Positions 8,457 through 19,611 of a stretch of 64,000 bases of DNA are shown piece by piece (position 1 is the first letter of the stretch; every line of letters starts with the position of its first letter). Where the stretch lies: contig NZ_FXAM01000001.1 in NCBI RefSeq assembly GCF_900155475.1, positions 979,501 through 1,043,500 on the forward strand, written 5' to 3'. The notes under the pieces were generated by a model. It was not told the DNA's origin and ran no database searches. It was given only the letters and a program-made list of their open reading frames with translations. The DNA is from Methylomagnum ishizawai (GTDB lineage: Bacteria; Pseudomonadota; Gammaproteobacteria; Methylococcales; Methylococcaceae). The position numbers and the translations under genes are program-made.

Positions 8457-10844
8457 TTAGAACAGCGATTCCAGGGATTTGGCTCCGCCGCCCGCGCCGC
8501 CGTCGTCCTGGGCGGAGGAGCCGCCCGGATTGACCGGTCGGGAGCGTTTGGGGACGATGTTGCGCGGTTGCCGTCCCGCGGGGTAGACCTCGAAATTGGA
8601 GCCGTTCTTGCCGCTGCCATCGACGCGGACGGTGGTCAGGCCGCTGGGCACGGGGAAGCCGGTATCGGGCACGTCCTTGAGCGCTTCCTTCATGAAGCGC
8701 ATCCACATCGGCAGGGCGGTTTCGCCGCCGGTTTCGCCATGGCCCAGGGATTTGGATGAATCGAAGCCGATCCAGGCCACGGTTGCCAGGCCCGGCACAT
8801 AGCCATTGAACCAAGCATCGCGGTATTCGTTGGTGGTGCCGGTCTTGCCCGCGACATCGGAGCGGCCCAGTTCCAGCGCTTGGGTGGCGGTGCCCATGCG
8901 CACCACGTCCAGCAGCATCGAATTCATCATGTAATGCACTTGCGGGCTGATGACCCTGGGCGCGAGGTTGCCCTTGGGATCGCCGGAGTCCACGCAATCG
9001 GCGCAGGCCAGCCCCGGCGTGGCTTGGTAGATCAAGCGGTCGTCGTCGGTTTTGATGTGGTCGATGAAATAGGGTTCGACCCTGAAGCCGCCATTGGCGA
9101 ACACCGAATAGGCCTGGGCCATGCGGAGGGGTGTGGCCGAACCCGCGCCCAGGGCCAGCGGCATGGATTTCGGGAGCTCCTGGGGTTCGAAGCCGAATTC
9201 CTCGGCCATGGCGATGGCTTTCTTGAGGCCGATGCTTTTCAGCAGCCGGACCGAGACCAGGTTGCGCGATTTGGCCAGGGCCACCCGCAGCCGGGTGGGA
9301 CCGTAATAGCGCCCGCTGTAGTTCTTGGGTCGCCATACGCCGCCGGCCTGGGAAGGATCGGCGTAGACGATGGGGGCGTCGTTGACCACGCTGGACGGGG
9401 TATAGCCTTCGGTGAGTGCGGCGGCGTAGAGGATGGGCTTGAAGCCGGAACCCGGCTGGCGTTGCGCCTGGGTGGCGCGGTTGAAGGTGCTGAGGGCGAA
9501 GTCGTAGCCCCCGGCCAGGGCCACCACCGCGCCGGTCTTGGCGTCCACCGACACCAGCGCCCCCTCGGCCTCGGGAACCTGGCTCAAGCGCCATTCGTTG
9601 TCGTTGTCCTTGCGTAGGCGGATCAAATCGCCGGGCTTGAACAATTCTTTCGGGCCGCGGTGGGTCCAGCGGGTGGCGTTCAGGCCGAGGTTGGTGTGTT
9701 GTCCCGCGCCCAGGTAGACATCGGCCCCGCCCTCCTTGAAGCCCAGCACCAGGCCGGGCACGGTTTCGCCGATTTTCTGCATTTCGGCAAGGCGGGCATC
9801 CCAGTCCGCCGGGGATTTGAGTTGTTTCAGGTCGATGCGCTGGGTTTTCTTGCTGCGGTAGCCGTGGCGTTCGTCGTAGTCGTGCAGGCCGAGCCGCAGC
9901 GATTTTTCCACCAGGGCGTGCATCTTGGAATCGATGGTGGTATAGACCTTGTACCCGTGGGTATAGGCGTCCTCGCCGTATTGCCGGTACATCTCGTTGC
10001 GGACCATCTCGGCGATATAGGGCGCGTTCAATTCGACCGGGCGGATATGCAGCTTGGCGGTTTCCGGGGCGTTGAACGCCTTGTGGAATTGGGCCTCGGT
10101 GATGAAGCCGAGCTTGCGCATCCGGTTCAGCACGTAGTTGCGGCGGCTCAAGGCCCGTTCCGGGTTGACGATGGGGTTGAAGCTGGACGGGGCTTTGGGC
10201 AGGCCGGCGATCATCGCTATTTCGGGTAATTCCAAGTCCTGGACCGCCTTGCCGTAGTACACTTGCGCCGCCGCTCCGACGCCGTAAGCGTGGTGGCCGA
10301 AGTAAATCTTGTTCAGGTACAGTTCGAGGATGCTTTCCTTGGGCAGCTTGGACTCGATCTTGACCGCCAGCATGATTTCCTTCACCTTGCGGGTCAGGGT
10401 TTTCTCGCTGCTCAGGAAGAAATTGCGGGCCACCTGCATAGTGATGGTGCTGCCGCCCTGGCGCTTTTCGCCGGTGCGCAGATAAGTGACCGCCGCCCGC
10501 GCGATGCCTTGGTAATCGACGCCGGGGTGGTCGAAGAAGCGGTTGTCCTCGGCGGCCAGGAAGGCCTGGACCATTTGCTTGGGGGTGTCGGGGACGCCGA
10601 CCGGGATGCGTTTCATCTCTCCATACTCGGCCATCAGCAGGTTGTCCTTGCTGTAGACGCTCATGGGGATTTGATAGCGGATATCGCTGAGGACCTCGAC
10701 ATCCGGCAGTTGTGGCTCCAGGTGGCGGTACAGGGCGTAGCCGCCGACCGCCAAGGCGGCGAGGCCACCCAAGAGCATGAACAAGAGCCAGCGGAACAGG
10801 GTCGCGGCGGTCGAGCGGGACTGGCGTGCGGTTTTCCGGGTCAC
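8457..10844 (-). CDS. mrcA: Penicillin-binding protein 1A (bifunctional transglycosylase/transpeptidase)
   Basis: The 795-residue class A PBP has a single N-terminal membrane anchor (LFMLLGGLAALAVGGYALY). The GT51 glycosyltransferase domain shows AAEDNRFFDHPGVD (catalytic Glu99), RQGGSTITMQVARN and LYLNKIYFGHHAYGV. An OB-like insertion follows. The transpeptidase domain has SGFK (nucleophile Ser near residue 465), SRN as the SxN motif, and AGKTGTTNE near residue 665. It polymerises and cross-links peptidoglycan in the periplasm. The C-terminal tail is rich in Gly, Ser and Asp. As usual in gammaproteobacteria it is divergent from pilM; the 230-base gap should hold both promoters. Confidence 0.96.
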   Translation of the reverse strand: MTRKTARQSRSTAATLFRWLLFMLLGGLAALAVGGYALYRHLEPQLPDVEVLSDIRYQIPMSVYSKDNLLMAEYGEMKRIPVGVPDTPKQMVQAFLAAEDNRFFDHPGVDYQGIARAAVTYLRTGEKRQGGSTITMQVARNFFLSSEKTLTRKVKEIMLAVKIESKLPKESILELYLNKIYFGHHAYGVGAAAQVYYGKAVQDLELPEIAMIAGLPKAPSSFNPIVNPERALSRRNYVLNRMRKLGFITEAQFHKAFNAPETAKLHIRPVELNAPYIAEMVRNEMYRQYGEDAYTHGYKVYTTIDSKMHALVEKSLRLGLHDYDERHGYRSKKTQRIDLKQLKSPADWDARLAEMQKIGETVPGLVLGFKEGGADVYLGAGQHTNLGLNATRWTHRGPKELFKPGDLIRLRKDNDNEWRLSQVPEAEGALVSVDAKTGAVVALAGGYDFALSTFNRATQAQRQPGSGFKPILYAAALTEGYTPSSVVNDAPIVYADPSQAGGVWRPKNYSGRYYGPTRLRVALAKSRNLVSVRLLKSIGLKKAIAMAEEFGFEPQELPKSMPLALGAGSATPLRMAQAYSVFANGGFRVEPYFIDHIKTDDDRLIYQATPGLACADCVDSGDPKGNLAPRVISPQVHYMMNSMLLDVVRMGTATQALELGRSDVAGKTGTTNEYRDAWFNGYVPGLATVAWIGFDSSKSLGHGETGGETALPMWMRFMKEALKDVPDTGFPVPSGLTTVRVDGSGKNGSNFEVYPAGRQPRNIVPKRSRPVNPGGSSAQDDGGAGGGAKSLESLF

Positions 10845-10897
10845 TATCGGATTGTCGGCTGCGGGCGCGGTTGGAGCGCGGATCGGCCACGATTTGA

Positions 10898-12135
<1,238 letters not shown>

Positions 12136-12136
<1 letters not shown>

Positions 12137-12753
12137 TGGCCGGTATCAACCTCCTTCCTTGGCGCGCCGAGCGGCGCAAACAAAAACAACAGGAATTCTT
12201 CACGATCACCGCCTTGGCGATGGGGCTGAGCGCCACGATATTGCTGTCGGTGCATTTGCAAATCCAATCGATGATCGACTATCAAAGCCAGCGTAATAAG
12301 TTCCTGGAAAGCGAAGTCGCGGTTTTCGATAAGAAAATCAAGGAAATCGAGGAACTCGAAACCAAGAAGAAACGGTTCATCGCGAAAATGGAGGTTATCC
12401 AGCAATTGCAAACCAGCCGCCCGGAAATCGTCCACTTGGTTGACGAATTGGCGCGTACCATTCCCGAAGGGGTTTTCCTTTCCGACCTCACCCAATCGGA
12501 TAAAAACCTGACCATGAATGGCGTCGCTCAATCCAACTCCAGGGTTTCGGCCTATATGCGTAATCTGGAATCTTCGCCTTGGCTGCAAGACCCGGTGTTG
12601 AATATCATCGAAAACAAGTTGGACGGCAAGGATAAATCCGCCAAGGACCAGAAAGACCTGCGTGGCAGCAAATTCACCCTGCAAGTCAAGCAGGCCGGTG
12701 AGAAGACCGCCGAGCCCAACCCCAAAGATAGCCAGCGGAAAAAGCCCTCATGA
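12136..12753 (+). CDS. pilN: Type IV pilus assembly protein PilN
   Basis: The start codon shares one base with the pilM stop (TGATG). The 205-residue protein opens with MAGINLLPWRAERR, the conserved INLLPWR tail that docks into PilM, followed by one membrane helix (FTITALAMGLSATILLSV), a coiled coil (residues about 40-100, rich in Lys and Glu) and a small periplasmic ferredoxin-like domain (EGVFLSDLTQ). The tail is Lys/Pro-rich. It forms a heterodimer with PilO in the inner-membrane alignment complex. Confidence 0.95.
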
Positions 12754-13427
12754 ATTTCTCGAACATCAATTGGGATATCGAACATGCCGGTTCCTGGCCA
12801 ACGCCGATCAAGGTGGCGATTATTGGTTTTTTGTGTTTGGTTCTGGGTGGGCTTTGGTATTATTTCGATACCCAGGATCAATTGCTGAACCTGAGCCAAC
12901 AGGAAGCCAAGGAACGGCAATTGAAAACCACGTTCGAGCAGAAACAGCAAAAAGCCGCCAACCTTGAAGAATATAAAGTGCAATTAGCCGAGATCGAAAA
13001 GACCTTCGGCGATTTGTTACGGCAACTGCCTGATAAGACCCAGGTTCCCGAATTATTGGTAGATGTGTCACAGACTGGTTTGGCCAGTGGGTTAGAATTC
13101 GAGTTGTTCAAGCCGGGGGGGGAAATCGCCAAGGACTTCTACGCCGAATTGCCGATAGAAATCCGGGTGATCGGTAATTATATGGAGTTCGGGACGTTCG
13201 TGAGCGGTTTGGCTTCCTTGCCTAGGATCGTGACCGTACACAATATCAAGATCACGCCGAATAATGCACAAAAAAAAGGCGGCGGCAAAGACCCTTTGAT
13301 CATGAGCGCATTGGTCAAAACCTACCGATATATGGAAGAGGGGGCCGGTCCCACCGGGCCGGGCGCGAAAAAGCCGGGGGCACCGGGAGCGAAACCCGCC
13401 ACCCCCGCCGCTAATAAGCCGAAATAA
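12750..13427 (+). CDS. pilO: Type IV pilus assembly protein PilO
   Basis: It overlaps pilN by four bases (ATGA). The 225-residue protein has one N-terminal membrane helix (VAIIGFLCLVLGGLWYYF), a coiled coil (about residues 45-90), and a periplasmic domain with LPDKTQVPELLVDVSQTGLASGL-type sequence and FYAELPIEIRVIGNY, which are characteristic of PilO. The C-terminal 30 residues are a low-complexity Pro/Ala/Gly/Lys tail (GPGAKKPGAPGAKPA), longer than usual and probably disordered. It pairs with PilN and binds PilP. Confidence 0.95.
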   Translation: MNFSNINWDIEHAGSWPTPIKVAIIGFLCLVLGGLWYYFDTQDQLLNLSQQEAKERQLKTTFEQKQQKAANLEEYKVQLAEIEKTFGDLLRQLPDKTQVPELLVDVSQTGLASGLEFELFKPGGEIAKDFYAELPIEIRVIGNYMEFGTFVSGLASLPRIVTVHNIKITPNNAQKKGGGKDPLIMSALVKTYRYMEEGAGPTGPGAKKPGAPGAKPATPAANKPK

Positions 13428-13437
13428 TCTGGATACT

Positions 13438-14007
13438 ATGATCCATTCTTATCGATATTTATATGGGCGGACCCGGCCCGGTCGTCTGTTGCCTTGGATA
13501 TTGGCGTTGGGGCTGGTGGGTTGCGGGGGGGGTGATATGGCGGATTTGAAAAGCTATGTCGCCGAGGTGAAAGGCCGTCATAGGGGTATGGTCGATCCCT
13601 TGCCGGAGGTGAAGACGGTCGAGCCTTTCGTATTCAGGCCCGAGGATTTGCGCGATCCCTTCATTCCCGATGAAAAGAGCCAGGAACCCGAGGAGGAAAA
13701 GGTCGAAAGCGGTATCCGTCCCGATACCAGTCGCCCCAGGGAAGAACTTGAATCTTATGAACTCGATAGTCTCAGGATGGTAGGCACGGTGATCCAGCAA
13801 GGGGGCTTGTGGGGCTTGGTGCGTGCCAACGATGGCACTATACACCGCGTGCGCGTCGGCAATTATATGGGCAAGAATTATGGGAAAATTATCAATATCA
13901 AAGAGAATATGATCGAATTGGTCGAAATATTCTCGGATAGTCCCGGGGCTTGGCACGAACGTAAAGCTAGTCTCGACCTGGCGGAAGCGAGCGGGGGAAA
14001 CAAATGA
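13438..14007 (+). CDS. pilP: Type IV pilus assembly lipoprotein PilP
   Basis: The 189-residue product has a lipoprotein signal with the cysteine in LALGLVGCGGGDM; Asp-free residues at +2/+3 (Gly-Gly) leave its membrane choice open, though PilP is normally an inner-membrane lipoprotein. The conserved middle (EPFVFRPEDLRDPF) binds PilNO, and the C-terminal beta domain (LRMVGTVIQQGGLWGLVRAND, VRVGNYMGKNYGKI) contacts PilQ. It lies 10 bases after pilO and overlaps pilQ by four bases. Confidence 0.95.
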   Translation: MIHSYRYLYGRTRPGRLLPWILALGLVGCGGGDMADLKSYVAEVKGRHRGMVDPLPEVKTVEPFVFRPEDLRDPFIPDEKSQEPEEEKVESGIRPDTSRPREELESYELDSLRMVGTVIQQGGLWGLVRANDGTIHRVRVGNYMGKNYGKIINIKENMIELVEIFSDSPGAWHERKASLDLAEASGGNK

Positions 14008-16253
14008 CGATGAGAGTGAATGGTTCGGGGGCTTGGGGATTGTCGGGACGGATAGTCGTCTGGGTGGTCGTGGCGCTGGGCTTGTTATGGCGTACTCCGG
14101 TGTGCGGGGCGGGCGGTTTGGTGCTGACTTCCGTCGAGTTTTCTTCCTTGCCAGGGGATAATCTCCAATTGGTATTGAACCTGAACGGACCGGCGGTTCA
14201 ACCCAGGGTATTCAATACCGAAAATCCCGCCCGTATCGCCCTGGATTTGCCAGGGGTTAGTAATGGTCTCGATAAAAAATCGATCCCCATTAATACCGCC
14301 GGGGCGCAGAGCCTACAGGCGGTGGAATCCGCCGGGCGCACCCGTGTCGTATTGAACTTGACTAATTTGGTGCCCTATACCGCCAAGGCCGAGGGCGACC
14401 GCATCCTGATCACCTTGCAAAACGCCCCACCACAGTCCACCGCGCCGGTGGTCAGAACCCCATCGTCCAGTTCCGCGCCGATGCCCGGAGTCCGGTCCGC
14501 CTATTATGGGGATGGGGCGGGACGGCGCATCGAGAATGTCGATTTCCGCCGTGGCGAAAAAGGCGAAGGCCGCTTGTTGATTACCCTGAGCGATCCTAAT
14601 TCCGTTGTTGATATCAAGCAGCAAGGCCGCAAAGTGGTGATCCGGCTCGATGAGACCGAACTACCCCAGAAATTGGCCCGCAGGCTCGATGTCATTGATT
14701 TCGCCACCCCGGTGCAGTTGATCGAATCGGCCATGGATGGTAGCGATACCCGGTTGAGCGTGACCCCGGTGTCCGAGGAGTACGACTATTCCTCCTATCA
14801 GACCGGCAAGTTATTGACCGTGGAATTCCGGCCTCTGACCAAGTTGGAAAAGGAAGAAATCAAGAAGAAGGATTTCCGCTATGGCGGCGAAAAGCTGACC
14901 CTGAATTTCCAGGATATTCCGGTGCGCTCGGTGTTGCAGATTCTGGCGGATTTCACCAACCTCAATATCGTGGCCAGCGATACCGTGCAGGGCAATGTGA
15001 CGCTGCGTTTGGAGGATGTGCCCTGGGATCAGGCCTTGGACTTGGTGTTGAAATCCAAAAGCCTGGGGAAGCGCCAGGAAGGCAATATCATTCGGGTCGC
15101 GCCCTTGGACGAATTGAACAAGCAGGAAAGGGACGAACTGGAAGCCCAAAAGGTGGTGGAGGAATTGGAGCCCCTCCGTACCGAAATGATCCAGTTGAAT
15201 TACACCAAGGCCGAGGAAATCAAGGAAATCCTGGTGGGCACCACCAAGAAAACCGTGGAGGACACGGCCAGCCAGTCCAATATCACCGGCGCGAAATCAC
15301 TGACCAGCACCGCCACCCTGGATGTCAGCCAGTCGATCCTGTCCAACCGGGGCAATGTCACGGTCGATCCCAGGACCAACCAATTGATCGTGAAGGATAC
15401 TTCGCGCAATATCGAGCGGGTGCGGGAATTGGTGCGCCAATTGGATAAGCAGGTCCGCCAGGTCTTGATCGAATCGCGCATCGTGATCGCCGAGAATAAT
15501 TTCACCCGCGAACTGGGTTCGCGCCTCTCGTTGAACCGGTCCGCCTTCGTCAAGGACACCCGTGGCAAGGAGTTCTTCCAGACCGCCCCCGATGGTACCA
15601 CCGAAGAATGGCAACAGCGCTGGAGCGGCAATACCGGCGTTTCAGGCGATGCCTTGGTGAATCTGGCCTCGACCGCTGCCGCCGCCAGTGGCGGTTATTT
15701 CGGCGTGACCTTCCTCAAGGTCGGCGATTATCTGCTGGACCTCGAACTTTCGGCGGCCCAGATCGATGGCCGCAGCGAGACCGTGGCGACCCCCAAACTC
15801 ATCACTTCCGACCAGACCAAGGCCACCATCCTCCAGGGCCAGGAAATCCCCTATACCGTGACCAGCGCGGCGGGCGGTGCCGCCATCGCCACCGTGCAAT
15901 TCAAACTGGCCGTGCTGAAACTGGAAGTGACCCCGCATATCACGCCCGACGACAATATCCTGATGGACCTGTTCGTGCAGAAGGACGAGCCTTCGTCGGT
16001 CTTGTTCAATGGCGTTCCGGCCATCCTGAAGCGCCAGATCACCACCCGCGCCCAGGTCGGCAACGGCGATACCGTGGTCCTTGGCGGCGTGTACGAAGGG
16101 CAACAGAAAAACCAGACCGACAAGGTGCCCTTCCTGGGCGATCTGCCGGGCGTGGGTTTCATGTTCCGCAAGGACCGGGTAGACGATAACAAGAAGGAAT
16201 TGCTGATCTTCATCACCCCGAAAATCCTCGATCAAACCCTAAGCACCCGCTGA
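14004..16253 (+). CDS. pilQ: Type IV pilus secretin PilQ
   Basis: The 749-residue outer-membrane secretin has a signal sequence (VVWVVVALGLLWRTPVCGAGG), two AMIN domains that bind peptidoglycan (LVLTSVEFSSLPGDNLQLVLNL-type start, and FRRGEKGEGRLLITLSD), an STN/secretin N0 domain (LTLNFQDIPVRSVLQILADFTN), an N1 domain (ELEPLRTEMIQLNYTKAEEI), and the secretin core (RQVLIESRIVIAENNFTRELG to VPFLGDLPGVGFMFR, ending KKELLIFITPKIL). It forms the pore through which the pilus leaves the cell and completes the pilMNOPQ operon. Confidence 0.96.
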   Translation: MTMRVNGSGAWGLSGRIVVWVVVALGLLWRTPVCGAGGLVLTSVEFSSLPGDNLQLVLNLNGPAVQPRVFNTENPARIALDLPGVSNGLDKKSIPINTAGAQSLQAVESAGRTRVVLNLTNLVPYTAKAEGDRILITLQNAPPQSTAPVVRTPSSSSAPMPGVRSAYYGDGAGRRIENVDFRRGEKGEGRLLITLSDPNSVVDIKQQGRKVVIRLDETELPQKLARRLDVIDFATPVQLIESAMDGSDTRLSVTPVSEEYDYSSYQTGKLLTVEFRPLTKLEKEEIKKKDFRYGGEKLTLNFQDIPVRSVLQILADFTNLNIVASDTVQGNVTLRLEDVPWDQALDLVLKSKSLGKRQEGNIIRVAPLDELNKQERDELEAQKVVEELEPLRTEMIQLNYTKAEEIKEILVGTTKKTVEDTASQSNITGAKSLTSTATLDVSQSILSNRGNVTVDPRTNQLIVKDTSRNIERVRELVRQLDKQVRQVLIESRIVIAENNFTRELGSRLSLNRSAFVKDTRGKEFFQTAPDGTTEEWQQRWSGNTGVSGDALVNLASTAAAASGGYFGVTFLKVGDYLLDLELSAAQIDGRSETVATPKLITSDQTKATILQGQEIPYTVTSAAGGAAIATVQFKLAVLKLEVTPHITPDDNILMDLFVQKDEPSSVLFNGVPAILKRQITTRAQVGNGDTVVLGGVYEGQQKNQTDKVPFLGDLPGVGFMFRKDRVDDNKKELLIFITPKILDQTLSTR

Positions 16254-16278
16254 CCCGGAAAGCCGGTGCCAGGGGCGC

Positions 16279-16306
16279 AAAAAGGCACCCGGCGGGTGCC
16301 TTTTTT
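16279..16306 (+). terminator. Rho-independent terminator after pilQ
   Basis: AAAAAGGCACCC, loop GGC, GGGTGCCTTTTTT: a stem of seven G/C-rich pairs extended by A/T pairs and ended by a run of six T. It lies 25 bases after the pilQ stop and is the clearest intrinsic terminator in the window. Confidence 0.9.
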
Positions 16307-16365
16307 CTTCCGGGGTCGCGGCTTGGGCCATGGTATGATGCGGTTTTTGTCGGCCCTAGCCGGGT

Positions 16366-16905
16366 ATGAAACAGTCCAAGAATATCTATTTGATCGGTCC
16401 GATGGGGGCGGGGAAGACCACCATAGGACGGTTGCTCGCGAAGAGCCTGGGCGTGGACTTCGTCGATAGCGACAAGCAGATCGAGCAGCGCACCGGCGTC
16501 ACCATCCCCATGATCTTCGAGTACGAGGGCGAGGTCGGCTTCCGCAGGCGCGAGGCCGAGGTGCTGGCCGAATTGACCCCAATGGACGGGATCGTCATGG
16601 CGACCGGGGGCGGTTCCATCCTGTTGCCGGAGAACCGGGAACTGATCCGCCGCCATGGCTTCGTGGTCTACCTGCATTGCCCGGTGGAAAAGCAATTGGA
16701 GCGCACCCACAAGGACGCCAACCGTCCCTTGCTCAACACCGAAAATCCCCGCCAGAAACTCTTGGACCTTTTCCATATCCGCGAACCGATCTACCGTTCC
16801 CTGGCCGATTTCGTCGTCGATACGGGGCAAAGCACCAGCCGTAGCGCCGTCCGGCAAATCCTCAGGGTCTATCACCGAACCCATTCCAGACCCGGCAAAC
16901 CATGA
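16366..16905 (+). CDS. aroK: Shikimate kinase
   Basis: The 179-residue kinase shows Walker [10 protein letters not shown], the shikimate-binding DSD motif ([12 protein letters not shown]), the Arg in [17 protein letters not shown] (Walker B-like) and the lid [14 protein letters not shown]. It phosphorylates shikimate at O3 in aromatic amino acid synthesis. A separate promoter is likely, as a strong terminator precedes it. It overlaps aroB by four bases, the usual arrangement. Confidence 0.96.
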   Translation: MKQSKNIYLIGPMGAGKTTIGRLLAKSLGVDFVDSDKQIEQRTGVTIPMIFEYEGEVGFRRREAEVLAELTPMDGIVMATGGGSILLPENRELIRRHGFVVYLHCPVEKQLERTHKDANRPLLNTENPRQKLLDLFHIREPIYRSLADFVVDTGQSTSRSAVRQILRVYHRTHSRPGKP

Positions 16906-17984
16906 GGACCCTCACCGTCTCCTTAGGGGAGCGCAGCTACCCCATCCATATCGGCCCCGACCTGTCGGACCAGGGCGAAATTCTCCGGTCCCACCTCGAT
17001 TCCAAGCAAATCCTGGTCGTGACCAATGCAACCGTCGCGCCCTTATACCTGGAGCGGGTGCTGCGCCAACTCGAAGGCAAGCAGGTCGCTACCGTCATCC
17101 TGCCCGATGGCGAGCAGTACAAAACCATGGAATCGGCCCTGGCGGTGTTCGACGCCCTGCTCGAACACAAATTCAACCGCAACGCCCATCTCATCGCCCT
17201 GGGCGGCGGCGTGGTCGGCGACCTGACCGGTTTCGCGGCGGCGTGCTACCAGCGCGGCGTGCCCTTCGTGCAGATTCCCACCACCTTGCTGGCCCAAGTC
17301 GATTCCTCGGTGGGTGGCAAGACCGCCGTCAACCATCCCCGCGGCAAGAATATGATCGGTGCCTTCCACCAGCCGAAATGCGTGATCGCCGATCTCTCGA
17401 CCCTCGATACCCTGGCCGACCGCGAATTGAGCGCCGGGCTGGCCGAGGTCGTGAAATATGGCCTGATCCGCGACGAGCCGTTTTTCCGGTGGCTAGAGGA
17501 ACACATGGAAGCCCTGCTGCGGCGCGACCCGGAAGCCCTGGGCTACGCCATCGAGCGCTCCTGCCACAACAAGGCGGAAGTGGTGGCGGCGGACGAGCGC
17601 GAAACCGGCGAGCGGGCCACTTTGAACCTGGGCCATACCTTCGGCCACGCCATCGAAACCGGCCTGGGCTATGGCGGCATTCTGCACGGCGAGGCGGTGG
17701 CGATAGGCATGTGCCAATCGGCGGATTTGTCGCGGCGCTTAGGCTGGCTCGCGGAGCGGGACGTGGAACGCATCGTGGCCTTGCTGGCGCGGGCGCGGCT
17801 GCCGGTGCGCCCGCCCGCCGAATTGGGGGTGGACGCCTTCCTCGAACACATGGCGGTAGACAAGAAGAATCTCGAAGGCCGCTTGCGTTTGATCCTGCTC
17901 GAACGTATCGGTAAGGCGCATCTACCCATACCGGTCGATCTGGCCCCGTTGCGGGCCACCTTGGACGAGTATGGCCGCGCTTGA
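16902..17984 (+). CDS. aroB: 3-dehydroquinate synthase
   Basis: The 360-residue enzyme contains the NAD-binding [14 protein letters not shown], the [21 protein letters not shown] active-site block, NMIGAFHQP, the metal ligands in [11 protein letters not shown] and HGEAVAIGM, and the terminal DKKN lysines. It converts DAHP to 3-dehydroquinate in the cytoplasm. Length and motifs are those of a full enzyme. It overlaps the damX-like gene by 14 bases. Confidence 0.96.
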   Translation: MRTLTVSLGERSYPIHIGPDLSDQGEILRSHLDSKQILVVTNATVAPLYLERVLRQLEGKQVATVILPDGEQYKTMESALAVFDALLEHKFNRNAHLIALGGGVVGDLTGFAAACYQRGVPFVQIPTTLLAQVDSSVGGKTAVNHPRGKNMIGAFHQPKCVIADLSTLDTLADRELSAGLAEVVKYGLIRDEPFFRWLEEHMEALLRRDPEALGYAIERSCHNKAEVVAADERETGERATLNLGHTFGHAIETGLGYGGILHGEAVAIGMCQSADLSRRLGWLAERDVERIVALLARARLPVRPPAELGVDAFLEHMAVDKKNLEGRLRLILLERIGKAHLPIPVDLAPLRATLDEYGRA

Positions 17985-19524
17985 GGAGGTCCAGGCCGAC
18001 GGCCCGCTGGCCGGTTCCCTGCTCTCCGAGGCGCGGGAGCGCAAGTTCGACTTGCTGCTGCATCTGGCGGTCAATCTTTCCCAACCCATCGTCGTGTCCG
18101 GTCCCGAGGGCATGGGTAAGACGGTATTCCTGCGGCGTTTGGAGTCCAGCGCCCGCGCCTATGCCAGTGTGTGTTATCTGGCCGCCACGGCGGGCACCAC
18201 CTACGAATTCATCATCGAGGAACTGCGGCGGGCGGCGTTGCGGGATTTGAACCTCGCCAACGCCGGGGGCTGGACCTGCGCGGAAGTGCTGGCGCGTTAT
18301 GGCAAGGAGCGGCGTTTGCTGGTGTTGATGCTGGATAACGCCCACCGCCTGCTGCCAGGCTTGCTGAGCGGTCTTTGGGAATTCGCCCGCGAACACCCTA
18401 GCCTGCATATCGTGCTGGCCTTGCCCAGCCACAGCCTGCGGCGCAAGGCCACCACCGACGCTTTGGCCTTGCGCGACGCCCAGCCGTTGGAAATCCCCGC
18501 CTTGGGTCCCTCGGAGTTTTCCGCCTACCTGCGCCAAATGGCCGCCGCCCAGCCGGAACTGGCCCCAGGTTCCGCCGCTGCCGAGTCTCAGGTCATCGCT
18601 TGGCATGCCCGCGCCCAAGGTGCGCCCGGCGCGGTCCTGGGCGGGCTGGCACCACCGGCGGAAGCCGCGCCTTCCCCATTGTGGCGCGGGCGCTGGTGGG
18701 TGCCGGGACTGGCCGCGACACTGCTGGTCGCCGCAGCCCTGTTATGGTGGAAGCCGGAGGGCCAACCGCCCGAATCGCCACCCGGCTTCCCCTCGCCCAA
18801 GGCCGACGCCGATTCGGCCTTGCCGGGCATGATGTTGCACGAACCATCCGCGCCCGCAGTGGTCGAGGGGGGGCATCCCGCGAATCCGGGCGAATCCCAG
18901 CCCCAGGCCGACGGTTCCGCTACCCTCCCGGAAGTTCCACCGCAACCACAGGCCGGGGCGGTGACGCAAGCCCCGGAGCCTCAAACGCCGTCGGTGCAAC
19001 CAGAACCGGCCCAAGCCCCGCCGCCGATACCCGAATCCCAGGCCCAACCGGAGCCATCCGCCGTTGCGACGGCCCGCCCCCCGGAATCTCCAGCCGCGAC
19101 CCCGCCGCCGGAGCCTTTGTCGCCCGAACAGCAAGCACGGCTCCAAGCCGCCGCCGTCAGCCTGGAAGGGGTGCAGGGTGTGGATTGGATCATGGCGCAG
19201 AACCCGGAAGCCTATACCTTGCAAATCCTCGCCATGTCCCAGGCGGGTGCCCTGGCCGGGACCATAGGCCGCTTTCCGCCGGAGAGCGCCTTGTCCGTGC
19301 TGCGCTCGCGCAAGGGCCGGGGTGATCTGTACCTGTTGTTCCATGGCGTTTATCCGAATATGGCCGCGGCCAGGGAAGGGGCCGCAGGCTTGCCGCCGCC
19401 CTTGACCCAGGCTATTCCCCGGCAATTCAAGTCGATCCAGGCCGACCTGTTGCGCCCGCCGGGTTCGGGTGCCACCGCCCCGGCCCAGCGCTGGCGGGTT
19501 CCCCACAAGGCCCAGCAACCTTAG
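17971..19524 (+). CDS. damX: DamX-like AAA/SPOR-domain cell-division protein
   Basis: The 517-residue protein has an N-terminal AAA/ExeA-like ATPase domain (Walker A GPEGMGKT, Walker B-like [13 protein letters not shown]) over residues 1-230, a single membrane helix ([17 protein letters not shown], about residues 245-262), a long Pro/Glu/Ala-rich linker (about 265-390) and a C-terminal SPOR domain ([21 protein letters not shown] to QFKSIQADL). SPOR domains bind denuded septal peptidoglycan. The position after aroKB is that of damX. The E. coli protein lacks the ATPase portion, whereas many other gammaproteobacteria keep it. No dam methylase follows; hemE comes next. Confidence 0.88.
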   Translation: MAALEEVQADGPLAGSLLSEARERKFDLLLHLAVNLSQPIVVSGPEGMGKTVFLRRLESSARAYASVCYLAATAGTTYEFIIEELRRAALRDLNLANAGGWTCAEVLARYGKERRLLVLMLDNAHRLLPGLLSGLWEFAREHPSLHIVLALPSHSLRRKATTDALALRDAQPLEIPALGPSEFSAYLRQMAAAQPELAPGSAAAESQVIAWHARAQGAPGAVLGGLAPPAEAAPSPLWRGRWWVPGLAATLLVAAALLWWKPEGQPPESPPGFPSPKADADSALPGMMLHEPSAPAVVEGGHPANPGESQPQADGSATLPEVPPQPQAGAVTQAPEPQTPSVQPEPAQAPPPIPESQAQPEPSAVATARPPESPAATPPPEPLSPEQQARLQAAAVSLEGVQGVDWIMAQNPEAYTLQILAMSQAGALAGTIGRFPPESALSVLRSRKGRGDLYLLFHGVYPNMAAAREGAAGLPPPLTQAIPRQFKSIQADLLRPPGSGATAPAQRWRVPHKAQQP

Positions 19525-19611
19525 TATCCGCCGGATTCCCCGCATCCCCGTCACTGCCGGCAGCACCGGCCCCGAGGCTTCCCGCCGCCCTATCATAGGA
19601 AAGACCACGCC

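Noticed and set aside
7837-10890. A 1017-codon open frame on the minus strand
   Set aside because: Most of it is an Arg/Pro-rich shadow of mrcA in another frame; only the last 202 codons, from the ATG at 8445, look like a protein.
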